36,870 nt of DNA from an uncultured Oscillospiraceae bacterium (GTDB lineage Bacteria; Bacillota; Clostridia; Oscillospirales; Acutalibacteraceae), in contig CATWUX010000005.1 of the NCBI GenBank assembly GCA_958354085.1, positions 1 through 36,870 of the forward strand. Reading direction: 5' to 3'. A program made the position numbers and the translations under genes. The notes under the pieces are model-generated. The model searched no databases. It was not told where the DNA came from and was given only the letters and a program-made list of their open reading frames with translations. Numbering within the stretch: position 1 is the first letter of the stretch; each line of letters begins with the position of its first letter. Positions 17,388-26,443 of the stretch are shown here, piece after piece.

Positions 17388-18089
17388 ATGTCGGATGTGC
17401 GCAGACTTTGCGTTTGTATTCGGGATGCTGTGGCGCGCCGCCGGGAGAGAAGGCGGGAACCACAGCCGTTTAACAGAAAAAAACTAATATACCCTTTGAG
17501 GATCATCCGCCGTCCGTTTGATTCTTTTTCGGACATGAAGTATGAGGGAATGGGTTCCCTGACCATAGCCAATGTGCTGCTCCTTCTGTTTTTCTTTTCC
17601 AATATCCTGCGCTATTTTTGCACGGGCTATATCTTCAATACCAACTCCCCCAAGGATTTTAATATTTTACTTGAGTTGTTATATTCCGTCTTCCTTATTG
17701 TGCTGTGGTGCATATCCAATTGGGCGGTCTGCACCTTGATGGATGGAGAAGGAAAATTTGAAGAAATATGGACGGCGGTTTGCTATGCCCTGCTTCCTCG
17801 CATTGTGGGGCAGTTGATCGTGGTCGCTCTTTCCAACGTGTTGGCGCTTAACGAGCAGATGTTTCTAACCCTTATTGATACGGTGTCCATCGGTCTTATG
17901 AGCGTACTGATTTGGTTCGGGATGATGGTCGTCCATCAATATACCCTGCTCAAAACAGTTTTGTCGTCCCTGCTGACGGTGTTTGGCATTATGGCAATTC
18001 TGTTTATCGGGGTACTGTTTTTTAGCGTGGTGCAGCAGATGATTGGGTTTGCCGAAACCATCTATATGGAAATATTGAACAAAGGATAG
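17388..18089 (+). CDS. YIP1-family integral membrane protein
   Basis: The 233-residue protein has a basic cytoplasmic N-terminus (about 1-50, Arg-rich) followed by about five hydrophobic spans arranged as in Yip1-domain proteins, including the P-x-x-x-F..MKYEGMGS entry segment and a long WAVCTLMDGEGKFEEIWTA loop. Bacterial YIP1 proteins have no firmly established function. Its position 15 bp after the NHL/TPR gene and 11 bp before the DUF5696 gene suggests these three products work together at the membrane. GAAAGGGG precedes the start. Confidence 0.75.
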   Translation: MSDVRRLCVCIRDAVARRRERRREPQPFNRKKLIYPLRIIRRPFDSFSDMKYEGMGSLTIANVLLLLFFFSNILRYFCTGYIFNTNSPKDFNILLELLYSVFLIVLWCISNWAVCTLMDGEGKFEEIWTAVCYALLPRIVGQLIVVALSNVLALNEQMFLTLIDTVSIGLMSVLIWFGMMVVHQYTLLKTVLSSLLTVFGIMAILFIGVLFFSVVQQMIGFAETIYMEILNKG

Positions 18090-18100
18090 GGGGATGCGGA

Positions 18101-20389
18101 ATGAAGCGCATTGTCGCAGGCGTATTGGCGGCCGTGGTGCTGGGCATATCGATATCCGTATCCGGGCCTTCCGCCGCCATCGGCGCTGAGGAAGCGGTTT
18201 TGCCCGCCGGGGATTCGGCAGGCTCCGTGCCGGCGCAGGAAAGCTCGCTGCTGGATGGCTATACGCTGATGGCCCAACAGAACGGTTTGGAATTGTATGT
18301 TGACCAAGAGGAATGCCAGTTGGCGGTACGAAATACCCAGACCAATTTCTTTTGGCGTTCAGCGCCGGAAGGGGCACAGGATGATGAGACAGCACAGGGT
18401 TCCATTCGTATGGAGATGCAATCCCAACTGGTAGTGGAGTTTGCCGACAGGACGAACCAGATATCTACTGTCAACAGCTATGCTGCCTGTGTCCGTAAGG
18501 AGACATTTTCCATTCGTCCCATCGAAAACGGCGTCGAAATCCAGTATGATTTTGCCCGGGAACAGGAAAATTTTTTAATCCCGGTTACCTATACGCTTGA
18601 GGAGGGCGGGTTGGTCTGCCGGGTGCTGTTCAGCCGGATACAGGAAAGGGCCGATAATAAAATTGTAGAGGTGCGGGTACTGCCGTATTTTGGCGCGGCC
18701 TATCAAAACACAGACGGCTATTTACTGATCCCGGATGGCAACGGCGGGTTGGCGGATTTTCAAAATGACCGGAGCTGGGCGGATAGCTATGAAAAACGTA
18801 TATATGGTATGGACCCGGCTCTGACCAATTATATCTATCGGCAGGCCGAGGAAACCATTCGTCTGCCGGTATTTGGTATCTGCCGCGGCACAGACGGCCT
18901 TTTGGCCATAATCGAGGAGGGGGCAGCCTCTGGCTATCTATCGGCTATGCAGGCTGGTAAGAAATCCTCGTATGCGTCCATATCTGCCGGCTTCTATTAC
19001 CGGCATACCGACGAGCTGGAGCTGACGGCTGCCTACGCCAAGGATAACAAGGTTGTATTTCTGTCGGAGCAGACCACCGGGATAGATCCGTGTATTCGAT
19101 ACAGCTTCTTGACGGGAGCAAATGCGGGCTATACGGGAATGGCGGCCGCGTATCGGGCATATCTGATAGAGCATACGGGCGTAGACCGCTTGGAAACGCT
19201 CAATAGCGGACCTACGCTGGAATTTCTGGGCGCGGTGCGTAACCGGGAATCTTTCCTTGGGCTGATGATTAACCGGACCCGCCCGGTCACGACGCTGGAT
19301 ATTGTTGAGACGGTGCTGGGGCAGCTTAAGGACCAGGGCGTGGGGCAAATTCAAAGCGTGTTATATTACTATGGCAAGAAAGGAACAGGAGCCTCTGTGC
19401 CGTTGTCTCCGTCGATCGACAGTAGCCTGGGTAGCCTGCAGAGGCTTAAAGAGATTCAGAGCAGTCAGGCGGCGATCGGCAACTCCCTGTATGTGGCACT
19501 GGATTATGTGCATATTGCGTCCGAAAGCTGGGGAATTTGGAAATTCAACGCTGCTTCGAAAAGCCTGCTTAAAAGCAATATGGTGCGTTATGTTTATAAG
19601 CCCAGTACACTTCAGGAGGATAAGGAGCAGGTTCTGTCCTTTTACCTGCGCCCCTATCGGATTGCAGACAGCGTCCGCCGCTATGTGGACAAAGCAGAAA
19701 GCTTGGGAGGAGCGGGCATTTGTTTGTCGGGTATGGGTACAGTGGTATACACGGATTTTAATAACGGGACATATTCCTCGCGTACCGAAACGGTAGCGGC
19801 CTACAAAAACGCTTTCGATGGACAAGAAAAAGATGTGCCGATGATGGCCGATGGCGCCAATGCGTATCTCATAGGGTGTGCGGATAGTTTGACGGGTGTC
19901 CCGTTGTCCTGCTCCGGAGATATTTTCACACAGGGAGTCCCGTTTTATCAGATGGTGCTGCATGGAATAGTTCCTATGAGCGCTGAGCCCCTCAATCGGG
20001 TATCGGATATGCGGCGGGATCTGCTGCGATGCCTGCTGACAGGAACGGCATTCAATTTTCAGCTTACCGGGATCCCGTGTGAAGAATTGAGCGAGACCGT
20101 ATTGCAAACGGCCTACAACGGGTACTATACCGAGTGGGTCCCGGATATCGCGGCCTGGAGTCAGGCGTACATGGCGGTTCACAACGAAATAGGTACAGCG
20201 TATTTGACAGGGTATCAGGTGGCAGACGGGATGGAAACGGCGGTTTATGAGGGCGGTATGTCCATTACAGCCAACCTTTCCGCGAACGCCGGGCAGACGG
20301 AGGACGGTATTTGGCTGGAGCCGGGCGAATATACGGTACGGCTTCCCGGGAAAGCCCCCAGCGTGGAAAGCACCTTTGCAGAGATTTAG
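18101..20389 (+). CDS. Exported DUF5696 domain protein
   Basis: The 762-residue protein has a signal peptide (about 1-29), a short linker and then a long beta-rich N-terminal half with the family-like YLLIPDGNGGLADF segment (207-220). A barrel-like C-terminal half follows (LYYYGKKGTG, MVRYVYKPS, GAGICLSGMGTVVYTDFN, GVPFYQMVLHG). DUF5696 proteins resemble retaining glycosidases of the GH101/GH129 group in overall plan, but their activity is not established and I cannot name catalytic residues. No membrane anchor is seen at the C-terminus. Gene order (two ABC permeases, NHL protein, YIP1, DUF5696) indicates it acts outside the cell on the glycan that this system imports. Confidence 0.78.
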   Translation: MKRIVAGVLAAVVLGISISVSGPSAAIGAEEAVLPAGDSAGSVPAQESSLLDGYTLMAQQNGLELYVDQEECQLAVRNTQTNFFWRSAPEGAQDDETAQGSIRMEMQSQLVVEFADRTNQISTVNSYAACVRKETFSIRPIENGVEIQYDFAREQENFLIPVTYTLEEGGLVCRVLFSRIQERADNKIVEVRVLPYFGAAYQNTDGYLLIPDGNGGLADFQNDRSWADSYEKRIYGMDPALTNYIYRQAEETIRLPVFGICRGTDGLLAIIEEGAASGYLSAMQAGKKSSYASISAGFYYRHTDELELTAAYAKDNKVVFLSEQTTGIDPCIRYSFLTGANAGYTGMAAAYRAYLIEHTGVDRLETLNSGPTLEFLGAVRNRESFLGLMINRTRPVTTLDIVETVLGQLKDQGVGQIQSVLYYYGKKGTGASVPLSPSIDSSLGSLQRLKEIQSSQAAIGNSLYVALDYVHIASESWGIWKFNAASKSLLKSNMVRYVYKPSTLQEDKEQVLSFYLRPYRIADSVRRYVDKAESLGGAGICLSGMGTVVYTDFNNGTYSSRTETVAAYKNAFDGQEKDVPMMADGANAYLIGCADSLTGVPLSCSGDIFTQGVPFYQMVLHGIVPMSAEPLNRVSDMRRDLLRCLLTGTAFNFQLTGIPCEELSETVLQTAYNGYYTEWVPDIAAWSQAYMAVHNEIGTAYLTGYQVADGMETAVYEGGMSITANLSANAGQTEDGIWLEPGEYTVRLPGKAPSVESTFAEI

Positions 20390-20410
20390 GGAAAAGTGGA
20401 GAGGACACAT

Positions 20411-23400
20411 ATGTATACAGGCATTGCCGTTGAAACGGCCGTTGAGCGGTATTTTGAAAATCCGCAGAAGAATCATGTGGGGACACAGTTGCCTCGGGCC
20501 TATTTTATTCCGTATGAGGAGATGGAGTCTGCCCGCACGATGGCGCGTGAATCGTCCGCGCGGTTTCGGCTGTTAAACGGGCAATGGCGTTTCCATTATT
20601 TTAACGGGCCTGATGAGGTGCTGGACCATGTGGAAGAAGCCGCCCGGCAGGCGAAGGATTATGTACCGGTTCCTTCTGTGTGGCAGTTTCACGGGTATGA
20701 TCGGCACCAATATACCAATATTTTATATCCATTTCCGTATGACCCGCCTTATGTGCCGCGGGAAAATCCCTGCGGACTGTATATAAAAGAGTTTACGCTG
20801 AGCGCTGGGGACAGGAGGCAGAAGCAGTACTTAAATTTTGAGGGAGTGGACTCCTGCCTGTATGTGTGGGTCAATGGGGAGCTGGTGGGATACAGCCAAA
20901 TTTCCCATTGCACCAGCGAATTTGATATCACGGCGTATACCCGCGAAGGCGTCAATGTGCTGTGGGTGTTGGTCCTTAAATGGTGTGACGGCAGTTATCT
21001 GGAGGATCAGGACAAGTTTCGCACCAGCGGGATATTTCGGGATGTATATCTGCTGCTGCGGCCGGAAGAACACATCCGGGATATTGCGGTGCGTACGGCG
21101 TGTTCGGACAATTTCGATAAAGCGAATATCAGCGTAGAGTTAACCTTTTCGGGGGAGCCGTTTAAGGTGAAGGCCCTTCTGCTGGGGCCAGACGGCGCAC
21201 AGGCCGCCGAGGCTGTCTCCCTCACGGGAAGGCTTCAGCTCCAAGTCAATGCCCCGCGTTTGTGGAGTGCGGAGCATCCCCGTCTTTATACACTGCTGCT
21301 GAGCGGCGGCGGTGAGTGCATCCCTCTGGAAATCGGGGTGCGCACCATTGCGGTAAAGGATAAGAGGGTTCTGCTCAACGGTTGTCCCATCCGCTTCAAG
21401 GGGGTCAATCGTCACGACAGTCATCCCCGGACCGGGCCAGCTGTCACTATTGAGGATATGCGCACAGATCTGCTGTTAATGAAGCGGCATAACATTAACG
21501 CCATACGTACCAGCCACTATCCCAATGCGCCGGAATTTCTGCTGATGTGTGCACGTATGGGCTTTTATGTGTTGGATGAAGCGGATATTGAGAGCCATGG
21601 GGTGTGCCGCCTTTATGGTAAAGAGGCAGAATACCAAAAGCTGAGCTATGCCCCTATGTATGAGCAAGCGATTTTGGAGAGGGTGCAGAGGCTGTATGAA
21701 AGAGACAAAAACAGTCCCTGTGTTGTGATTTGGTCGTTGGGAAATGAGTCCGGCTTTGGCACCAGTTTCAACAAAGCGCTGCAATATTTGAAAAGTAAGG
21801 ATCCTTTTCGCCTAATGCACTATGAAAGTATCTATTTCATGCAGGAAGGGCAGTCTTTTACTCTCGAACAGCTGGACCTTCATAGCCGGATGTATGCAAG
21901 CTTATCAGAAATAGAGGAATATTGCGCAAATCCGGAAAATACCCGTCCGTTTATCCTGTGCGAATATTCCCACGCCATGGGAAATGGGCCGGGAGATTTG
22001 GAAGCGTATTACCAGAGCATGATTCGCCATCCCAATTTTTGCGGCGGTTTTGTTTGGGAGTGGTGCGATCACGCGGTTTATGCCGGCGAGATTGACGGGC
22101 GCCCTCGCTATTTGTACGGAGGGGATTTCGGAGATTTTCCAAACGATGGGAATTTTTGTATGGATGGGTTGGTATATCCGGACCGGCGTCCTCATACCGG
22201 CCTGCTGGAATATAAAAATGTACTGCGTCCTGCGCGCATTCTATGTGAGGATGTGGCTGCCGGCCGTTTCCTTTTAAAAAACATGCTGGACTTTACCAAC
22301 CTGAAAGATGTTCTGCACATCGCATATGAAATTACCAAAGACGGCAAGCTGTGGGCAAGCGGCCACGTGCCGGATAGTTGTCTTAACACACCTCCCAGGG
22401 GAACGTCCGCCTTTACGGTGGCGTATACGCTGCCAGCGGACGGAGATGTACATATTCGATTCTTGTTGTCTCAAAACGGGGATACGCCTTTTGCGCCGGA
22501 TGGATATCCGCTCGGATTTGAACAAATACAGCTGCAAACCGGTTGGGCGGTTCCCGAGGCAAAGCCTTCAGGCGAAGGAATACACCTGCGTCGAGAAACC
22601 GGAAGCTTAGTCGTGGAAGGGGATAATTTTCAATATATTTATGATACGAATAGCGGCTGCTTTTCTCATATGGAACGAGAAGGACATTCCCTTCTGGAGC
22701 AACCGATGGCCTATAATATTTGGCGAGCGTCTACGGATAACGACCGGTATATCCGCAGTGAATGGGTAGAGTGCGGATATGACCGGGCACGGGTACGTAC
22801 CTACGATACCTGGGCGGATTTATCCAGCGACGGCGCTCGAATCAGCACGGATTTGTCCATTGCCGCCGACAGCCTGCAGCGCATACTGACCATCCATGTT
22901 TTATGGACTGTAGACGGCGGCGGTGGCGTGAACTGCCATATGCAGGTAAGAAAAAATCCCAATACGCCCTTCCTCCCCCGGTTTGGTCTGCGGTTGTTCT
23001 TACCGTCCACCATGGACCGCGTATCCTATACGGGATATGGGCCGTATGAAAGCTATGAGGATAAGCATCAGGCTGATTGGTACGGTACCTTTTCGGCGAA
23101 TGTGGCGTCCTTGCACGAGGATTATTTGTTCCCCCAGGAAAATGGGTCGCACTGGGGATGCCGCAATCTTAAAATTACCGGAGGCGGCGCGGAGTTGTCC
23201 GTGGTGGGCGAAAAAGCGTTTTCCTTTTCCGCCTCCCCTTATACCCAGGAAGAACTTACCCGTGCAAGTCACAATTTTGAATTACAACCGAGTGGCTTCA
23301 CCGTTTTGTGCCTGGATTACCGGCAGAGCGGTGTCGGCTCCAACAGCTGCGGCCCCTCGCTGGACGAGCGTTTTCGCTTGCAGGAATCGTTTTTTGACTG

Positions 23401-23431
23401 GCGTTTCCGTCTGGAATATTACAACCATTAA
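20411..23431 (+). CDS. Glycoside hydrolase family 2 beta-galactosidase (LacZ-type)
   Basis: From this start the protein is 1006 residues, the normal size of LacZ-type enzymes, with the family order jelly-roll, Ig-like, TIM barrel, Ig-like and C-terminal beta-galactosidase small-chain domains. The acid/base glutamate is E446 (CVVIWSLGNESGFG) and the nucleophile is E518 (FILCEYSHAMGN). RTSHYPNAPEFLLMCARMGFYVLDEADIESHG is the classical barrel motif. There is no signal peptide, so it hydrolyses terminal beta-galactosides of imported oligosaccharides in the cytoplasm. The ATG at 20411 is chosen because GGAGAGG lies six bases upstream; the in-frame GTG at 20396 overlaps that site. Beta-galactosidase is the best call, though related GH2 specificities cannot be excluded. 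Confidence 0.93.
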   Translation: MYTGIAVETAVERYFENPQKNHVGTQLPRAYFIPYEEMESARTMARESSARFRLLNGQWRFHYFNGPDEVLDHVEEAARQAKDYVPVPSVWQFHGYDRHQYTNILYPFPYDPPYVPRENPCGLYIKEFTLSAGDRRQKQYLNFEGVDSCLYVWVNGELVGYSQISHCTSEFDITAYTREGVNVLWVLVLKWCDGSYLEDQDKFRTSGIFRDVYLLLRPEEHIRDIAVRTACSDNFDKANISVELTFSGEPFKVKALLLGPDGAQAAEAVSLTGRLQLQVNAPRLWSAEHPRLYTLLLSGGGECIPLEIGVRTIAVKDKRVLLNGCPIRFKGVNRHDSHPRTGPAVTIEDMRTDLLLMKRHNINAIRTSHYPNAPEFLLMCARMGFYVLDEADIESHGVCRLYGKEAEYQKLSYAPMYEQAILERVQRLYERDKNSPCVVIWSLGNESGFGTSFNKALQYLKSKDPFRLMHYESIYFMQEGQSFTLEQLDLHSRMYASLSEIEEYCANPENTRPFILCEYSHAMGNGPGDLEAYYQSMIRHPNFCGGFVWEWCDHAVYAGEIDGRPRYLYGGDFGDFPNDGNFCMDGLVYPDRRPHTGLLEYKNVLRPARILCEDVAAGRFLLKNMLDFTNLKDVLHIAYEITKDGKLWASGHVPDSCLNTPPRGTSAFTVAYTLPADGDVHIRFLLSQNGDTPFAPDGYPLGFEQIQLQTGWAVPEAKPSGEGIHLRRETGSLVVEGDNFQYIYDTNSGCFSHMEREGHSLLEQPMAYNIWRASTDNDRYIRSEWVECGYDRARVRTYDTWADLSSDGARISTDLSIAADSLQRILTIHVLWTVDGGGGVNCHMQVRKNPNTPFLPRFGLRLFLPSTMDRVSYTGYGPYESYEDKHQADWYGTFSANVASLHEDYLFPQENGSHWGCRNLKITGGGAELSVVGEKAFSFSASPYTQEELTRASHNFELQPSGFTVLCLDYRQSGVGSNSCGPSLDERFRLQESFFDWRFRLEYYNH

Positions 23432-23445
23432 AGGAGAGGATTGGG

Positions 23446-25086
23446 TTGAACAAAAGATTATTGGCATGTCTGTTGGCCTGCTGCCTAATTTTAGGCTCGG
23501 GCTGCGCAAGGTCGGATCCTGAGCTGTCGTCAAGCGGATCGGCCGGGCAGACATCCCAAACGACGGAACAACCGGTTTCGTCTGGGACGACCACTACTGA
23601 AAGCGCGGCCGGCATGACAAATGGTACCACCGAATCTGTCATAGGCACAAGTGCCAAAACCACTGCCGGTTCTCAGGCGACAAAAACGACAACCACTAAG
23701 CAGCTGCCTACCACCACAACGCCCGCCGCCGCTGCTCCGACGGTTCCCGTGGTTTCGGCCAGCGGAAAAAGCACCTTTACGCCTACGGCTATGCGGGGCG
23801 CAAACACGGATGTATTGCTGAAAAACCCGGACAGGGGATTTCGATTGGAACTGAGCGTGCAAATTCCGCACACCGACCAGGCAATAGCCAGTCTGCAAAT
23901 GCTGCTCGATGAGTATGCGTCCGATTCACCGCGCATTGTACAGACCTATTTTTACCTGACGGCGTATAAGGACAAGGATTTGGATCAGGCTGCAATAAAC
24001 GCAATGCAGACGTATATGGATTTCTGCCGCCGGGAAAAAATTCAGGTGTTGCTACGGTTTGCCTATGTGACCAGCGAGAACACGAATCAGACAGAGGCTG
24101 CCAGCACGGAGCAGATGCTGCGTCATATGGATCAGTTGCAATCGTTCTTGGCCAAGAATCGGGATGTATTGTTCGCGCTGGAAGCGGGGTTTATCGCTCA
24201 TTGGGGCGAATGGTCAGGCGGTGGTACGCCAGAACGCAAGCCTGTTTTGGATCATTTGCTGGATATTGTTCCCGACGATCTGTTTGTGCTGGTGCGGTAT
24301 ACATCTATAAAAAATATGCTCGACGAGGATGACCCGCGCAGAGCGCGCGTTGGCTATCATGACGATTATCTGGTAGGAAAATCTCACCGCTGGAGCTGCG
24401 GAGGCATTGATGGCAGCAAGGGCTACGCCCAGTTCCTGCGGGAATCGGAAGACGTTCTGGTTCAAGGGGAGATGCCGTGGGGTTCCCAGTACAGCGACGT
24501 GATTGACGGCATGGGTATGGCCAAGCGGCTGAGCACCCTGCATTTTTCGGTTATGAGCCTCTACCACCACTATAAAGAGGGCGGCGGGTATTATGCTATG
24601 CAGCAGTGGAAAGAGCGGGATTATACTGCTTCGGAGTTTAAAGCGCAGGGCTTGACCTTCCACCCCGACTGGTTCCTGGATGCGGAGGGTAATACCATGA
24701 GCGGCCGGGATGTGTTTACCTATATCCGCGACTATCTCGGATATTACCTGGTAGCAGAAAACTCGGATATCGAGATAAACGGCCGGGAGGTAAAGACGAC
24801 GGTTAGGCTTAAAAACTACGGGTTTGCTACCCCCCTTACCATGGAATCTTGCCAACTTGTGGTGGCGGATGAGCAGGGAAATATAAAATCAGCGGTTAAT
24901 GCCTGTGATGTGAAAGACTTGAAGAGCGGCAAGCAGGTTGCCTGTACAGCCAAGCTGACTCTGCCAGATACCGGGGGCGGGTATTACCTCGGTGTGGTAT
25001 TCAAAAACCATGCCGGTACGCCGGCGCGCCTGGCAAACGAACTGCTATATAAAAACGGGGTTAATTTGATGTGCAAGATAGGATGA
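23446..25086 (+). CDS. DUF4874/DUF4832 lipoprotein (putative extracellular glycan-active protein)
   Basis: Translation starts at TTG, seven bases after AAGGAGAGG. The 546-residue precursor has a good lipobox (LGSGC, C20), a Ser/Thr/Ala-rich wall-spanning linker (about 28-110) and a DUF4874 region starting at NPDRGFR (127-133). DUF4874 proteins look like TIM barrels. The conserved acidic positions here include E246 (LEAGF) and E255 (HWGEWSGG), which are candidate catalytic residues by position at strand ends. A DUF4832 module follows, ending in a beta-sandwich (VRLKNYGFATPL...). The function of these families is not established; the context indicates glycan breakdown on the outer face of the membrane. 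It is clearly homologous to the next gene. Confidence 0.82.
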   Translation: MNKRLLACLLACCLILGSGCARSDPELSSSGSAGQTSQTTEQPVSSGTTTTESAAGMTNGTTESVIGTSAKTTAGSQATKTTTTKQLPTTTTPAAAAPTVPVVSASGKSTFTPTAMRGANTDVLLKNPDRGFRLELSVQIPHTDQAIASLQMLLDEYASDSPRIVQTYFYLTAYKDKDLDQAAINAMQTYMDFCRREKIQVLLRFAYVTSENTNQTEAASTEQMLRHMDQLQSFLAKNRDVLFALEAGFIAHWGEWSGGGTPERKPVLDHLLDIVPDDLFVLVRYTSIKNMLDEDDPRRARVGYHDDYLVGKSHRWSCGGIDGSKGYAQFLRESEDVLVQGEMPWGSQYSDVIDGMGMAKRLSTLHFSVMSLYHHYKEGGGYYAMQQWKERDYTASEFKAQGLTFHPDWFLDAEGNTMSGRDVFTYIRDYLGYYLVAENSDIEINGREVKTTVRLKNYGFATPLTMESCQLVVADEQGNIKSAVNACDVKDLKSGKQVACTAKLTLPDTGGGYYLGVVFKNHAGTPARLANELLYKNGVNLMCKIG

Positions 25087-26441
25087 ACAGAATGGTGAAA
25101 CGAGAGCTCACGTCATACGTAAAGCCGCTTTACGGCGCGCAAAACGATCGATTGCTGTTTAACCCGTGCCGCGGTTTCCGGTTGGAGACCTATCTGGATG
25201 TGAGCAGCGGTCGCATGCTCCCCGGTCATGAGATGGATGCGATACAGGCGCTGGACGCTTGCCTTAAACGATATGCGCCCGAAAGTCCCCGGGTAGTGCA
25301 GGCTTATTTTTACCTGACAGAGTACCGGAATAGAGAGCTGGACAAAACGGCTTTTATGCATATGCAGACGTATTTTGATCATTGCCGCGCCCTGGGGATC
25401 CGCCTGCTTTTGCGCTTCGCCTATGTGTATCATGAGAGCCGCTGGGCTCAGGAGGATGCCGATAGCGAGGAACGAATCCAAATGCATATTCGGCAGCTGC
25501 AGCCCGTAGTGGAACAGAATCGAGACGTATTGTTCTGCCTGGAAGCAGGATTTGTCGGCCCATGGGGCGAATGGTCAGGAGGGGCTCCGCAAAATCGCCG
25601 CCGCATTCTGGATTATCTTCTCGATCATGTGCCTTCGGATCTGTTTGTGATGGTCCGATATGTATCGGTGAAAAACGTGCTGGACGCTGACGATCCCCGC
25701 CGCGCCATCGTTGGGTATCATGACGATTATCTCACAGGCGGCCCCCACACCTGGAACAGCGGGGGGATGCCCGAAACCCGGGAATATCAGCAGCTTGACG
25801 AGGAATCACCGTATGTTCCTATCGATGGAGAAATGCCATGGGCTGCCGAAATGGCGGATATTGACGGTATGTATATGCTGCGGCGACTGGTGCGGCATCA
25901 CTTTACCACCCTGAGCATCGAACACAATTACAAAGAGCCGGAAGCGTTGGGAAGCCTGGAGAGGTGGAAAGGGATAGCGGTTACGCCGGCGCTGCTGGAA
26001 GAACTGGGGCAGCCAATTTGTTTAGAGTGGTTTCAAAGCCCTGACGGCCGTTCCATGGCACGCAGCCTGTTTGAGTATTTGCGCGATTTTTTGGGATATC
26101 ACATTGTGGTGAGGGAAGCACGTTGTACCGTGCAAAAAGACGGGTTGAGTGTACATCTGGCTTTGGAGAATACGGGGTTTTCTGCACCATGGGGCATGCG
26201 AGATATCCGGTTGGCGTTGGTGGACGAGAAGGGAATGGCGTGCGATACACGTTCTATCTGTGAGATCGGAGAGCTGCAGCCGGGCTGTACGATAACGGCC
26301 GATGTCCGGTTCCCGCTTCCGGCGGCAGCCGCCAAAGTGGGTGTGATCCTGCGCGATTTTGGGGACGGATTTGCCCGCCTGGCCGTGGACGGCCCGTTCG
26401 AAAAGGGCGCGAATATCCTGTTTGCGGTGGGGGAGGCGTAA
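25083..26441 (+). CDS. DUF4874/DUF4832 protein, cytoplasmic paralogue
   Basis: This 452-residue protein is a close paralogue of the preceding lipoprotein: it shares NPxRGFRLE (27-35), RVVQAYFYLTEY, LLLRFAYV, LEAGFVGPWGEWSGG (E154, E163) and VGYHDDYLTG. It has no signal peptide, lipobox or linker and begins only about 26 residues before the conserved domain, so it should remain in the cytoplasm. Its ATG overlaps the upstream TGA (ATGA), giving translational coupling; an ATG nine bases downstream is an alternative. The arrangement suggests a tandem duplication followed by division of labour between the cell surface and cytoplasm, both acting on the same type of linkage. Confidence 0.82.
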   Translation: MNRMVKRELTSYVKPLYGAQNDRLLFNPCRGFRLETYLDVSSGRMLPGHEMDAIQALDACLKRYAPESPRVVQAYFYLTEYRNRELDKTAFMHMQTYFDHCRALGIRLLLRFAYVYHESRWAQEDADSEERIQMHIRQLQPVVEQNRDVLFCLEAGFVGPWGEWSGGAPQNRRRILDYLLDHVPSDLFVMVRYVSVKNVLDADDPRRAIVGYHDDYLTGGPHTWNSGGMPETREYQQLDEESPYVPIDGEMPWAAEMADIDGMYMLRRLVRHHFTTLSIEHNYKEPEALGSLERWKGIAVTPALLEELGQPICLEWFQSPDGRSMARSLFEYLRDFLGYHIVVREARCTVQKDGLSVHLALENTGFSAPWGMRDIRLALVDEKGMACDTRSICEIGELQPGCTITADVRFPLPAAAAKVGVILRDFGDGFARLAVDGPFEKGANILFAVGEA

Positions 26442-26443
26442 GC

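Noticed and set aside
19361..20476. Long leftward open frame of 371 codons
   Set aside because: It lies wholly opposite the DUF5696 gene and the start of the GH2 gene, has no recognisable domain or ribosome binding site, and its composition is that of an antisense shadow.
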